From assembly GCA_923172585.1 (NCBI GenBank), contig OV298644.1:389427-453426 (forward strand): DNA of 64,000 nt. The letters are read 5' to 3'. Shown here one piece after another: positions 63,196-64,000 of this stretch. Each line of letters opens with the position of its first letter. Position 1 is the stretch's first letter. The translations under genes were made by a program, and so were the position numbers. The notes below the pieces were generated by a model, which saw only the letters and a list, made by a program, of their open reading frames with translations, was not told where the DNA came from and ran no database searches. Source of the DNA: Haemophilus influenzae. Lineage in GTDB: Bacteria; Pseudomonadota; Gammaproteobacteria; Enterobacterales; Pasteurellaceae.

Positions 63196-64000
63196 GTGCG
63201 TATTTTACCCCAAGAACCCGTCATTAGAGAAGAACAAAATTGGCTCACAATTCTAAAAAATGCCATTTCAGATCCTAAATTATTGCTAAAAGCCTTAAAT
63301 TTACCAGAAGATGATTTTGAGCAATCCATTGCTGCGCGGAAACTGTTTTCGCTTCGCGTGCCACAACCTTTCATTGATAAAATAGAAAAAGGTAATCCGC
63401 AAGATCCCCTTTTCTTGCAAGTGATGTGTTCTGATTTAGAGTTTGTGCAAGCGGAGGGATTTAGTACGGATCCCTTAGAAGAAAAAAATGCCAATGCGGT
63501 GCCAAATATTCTTCATAAATATCAAAATCGCTTGCTCTTTATGGCGAAGGGCGGTTGTGCGGTGAATTGTCGTTATTGTTTTCGCCGACATTTTCCTTAC
63601 GATGAAAACCCAGGAAATAAAAAAGCTGGCAACTGGCGTTAGATTACATTGCGGCACATTCTGAAATAGAAGAAGTGATTTTTTCAGGTGGTGATCCTTT
63701 AATGGCGAAAGATTACGAATTAGCTTTTTTAATAAAACATTTGGAAAACATACCGCACTTACAACGTTTGCGTATTCACACCCGTTTGCCTGTTGTGATT
63801 CCGCAACGGATTACTGATGAATTTTGCACTTTATTAGCAGAAACTGGTTTGCAAACAGTTATGGTGACACACATTAATCATCCGAATGAAATTGATCAAA
63901 TTTTTGCTCATGCGATGCAAAAATTAAAAGCTGTGAATGTCACGCTTTTGAATCAATCTGTTTTGCTAAAAGGCGTGAATGATGATGCGCAAATTCTAAA
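63196..64000 (+). pseudogene. epmB: epmB: lysine 2,3-aminomutase for EF-P, frameshifted and cut by window end
   Basis: A GTG start at 63196 opens MRILPQEPVIREEQNWL. The radical-SAM cluster motif is KGGCAVNCRYCFRR (C-x3-C-x2-C). The frame ends at 63642, but the next frame continues without gap (WQLALDYIAAHSEIEEVIFSGGDPLM onward to base 64000). The break is in an A-run (63619-63624): seven As instead of six join NPGNKK to SWQLAL. The rest is clean, so a single-base error is likely. It isomerises alpha- to beta-lysine for EF-P K34. The 3' end is outside the window. Confidence 0.88.

Overview
The window reads as a Haemophilus chromosome, very probably H. influenzae or a close sister species. It is AT-rich, carries the 9-base DNA uptake core AAGTGCGGT/ACCGCACTT many times, and its gene order follows that known for H. 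influenzae Rd (hxuC-hxuB-hxuA, folB/plsY, narQ, murB, rpoH, pyrE-rph, gltX, menFDH, copA-copZ, metJ, rho, pilABCD, ampD, lnt, rdgC, proC, xerD, ruvCAB, aspS, cmoA, gloA, rnt, priC, efp/epmB).

Bases 1 to about 14,400 are badly damaged. The haem-haemopexin locus and then folB, plsY, narQ, murB, rpoH, pyrE and rph can be recognised in their expected order. Every one is broken by many stops, frameshifts and substitutions, and only one exact uptake core survives. These include genes normally essential or strongly conserved, sitting at their native position. Sequence or assembly error is therefore at least as likely as biological decay. A second, milder block (about 35,250-39,040) damages cueR, metJ, rho and pilD and nicks pilC. 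Isolated lesions lie in otherwise clean genes: nonsense codons in ychJ and pilC, apparent single-base losses in homopolymers in sdaA, copA and epmB, and a frameshift in priC.

The rest (14.5-34.9 kb and 39-64 kb) is ordinary and mostly intact. It holds a tRNA-Ala, gltX, an array of four identical tRNA-Val genes, a lipopolysaccharide phosphoethanolamine transferase with a broken N-terminus, rbn/ychJ/yiiM, udp, an MHS-type transporter, the menaquinone genes menF-menD-menH, alaA, the tryptophan permease mtr, the serine pair sdaC-sdaA, the copper module copA-copZ with tandem copZ copies, the competence pilus operon pilABCD, then cell wall, lipoprotein, RNA-modification, recombination (ruvCAB, xerD) and translation genes (aspS, efp, epmB).

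Regulatory signals include a histidine leader peptide with mutually exclusive hairpins ahead of a NhaC-type transporter (59,952-60,264), a CRP-S (Sxy-dependent) site ahead of pilA, a TrpR-type operator over the mtr promoter, MerR-type dyads in the copZ/cueR promoter regions, a cluster of four DnaA-box matches between ampD and corC, and uptake-sequence pairs used as terminators. I found no CRISPR array, prophage, insertion sequence or new defence system. The most distinctive items are the histidine attenuator on a transporter, the copZ duplication and chimera, and the sharply bounded damage.
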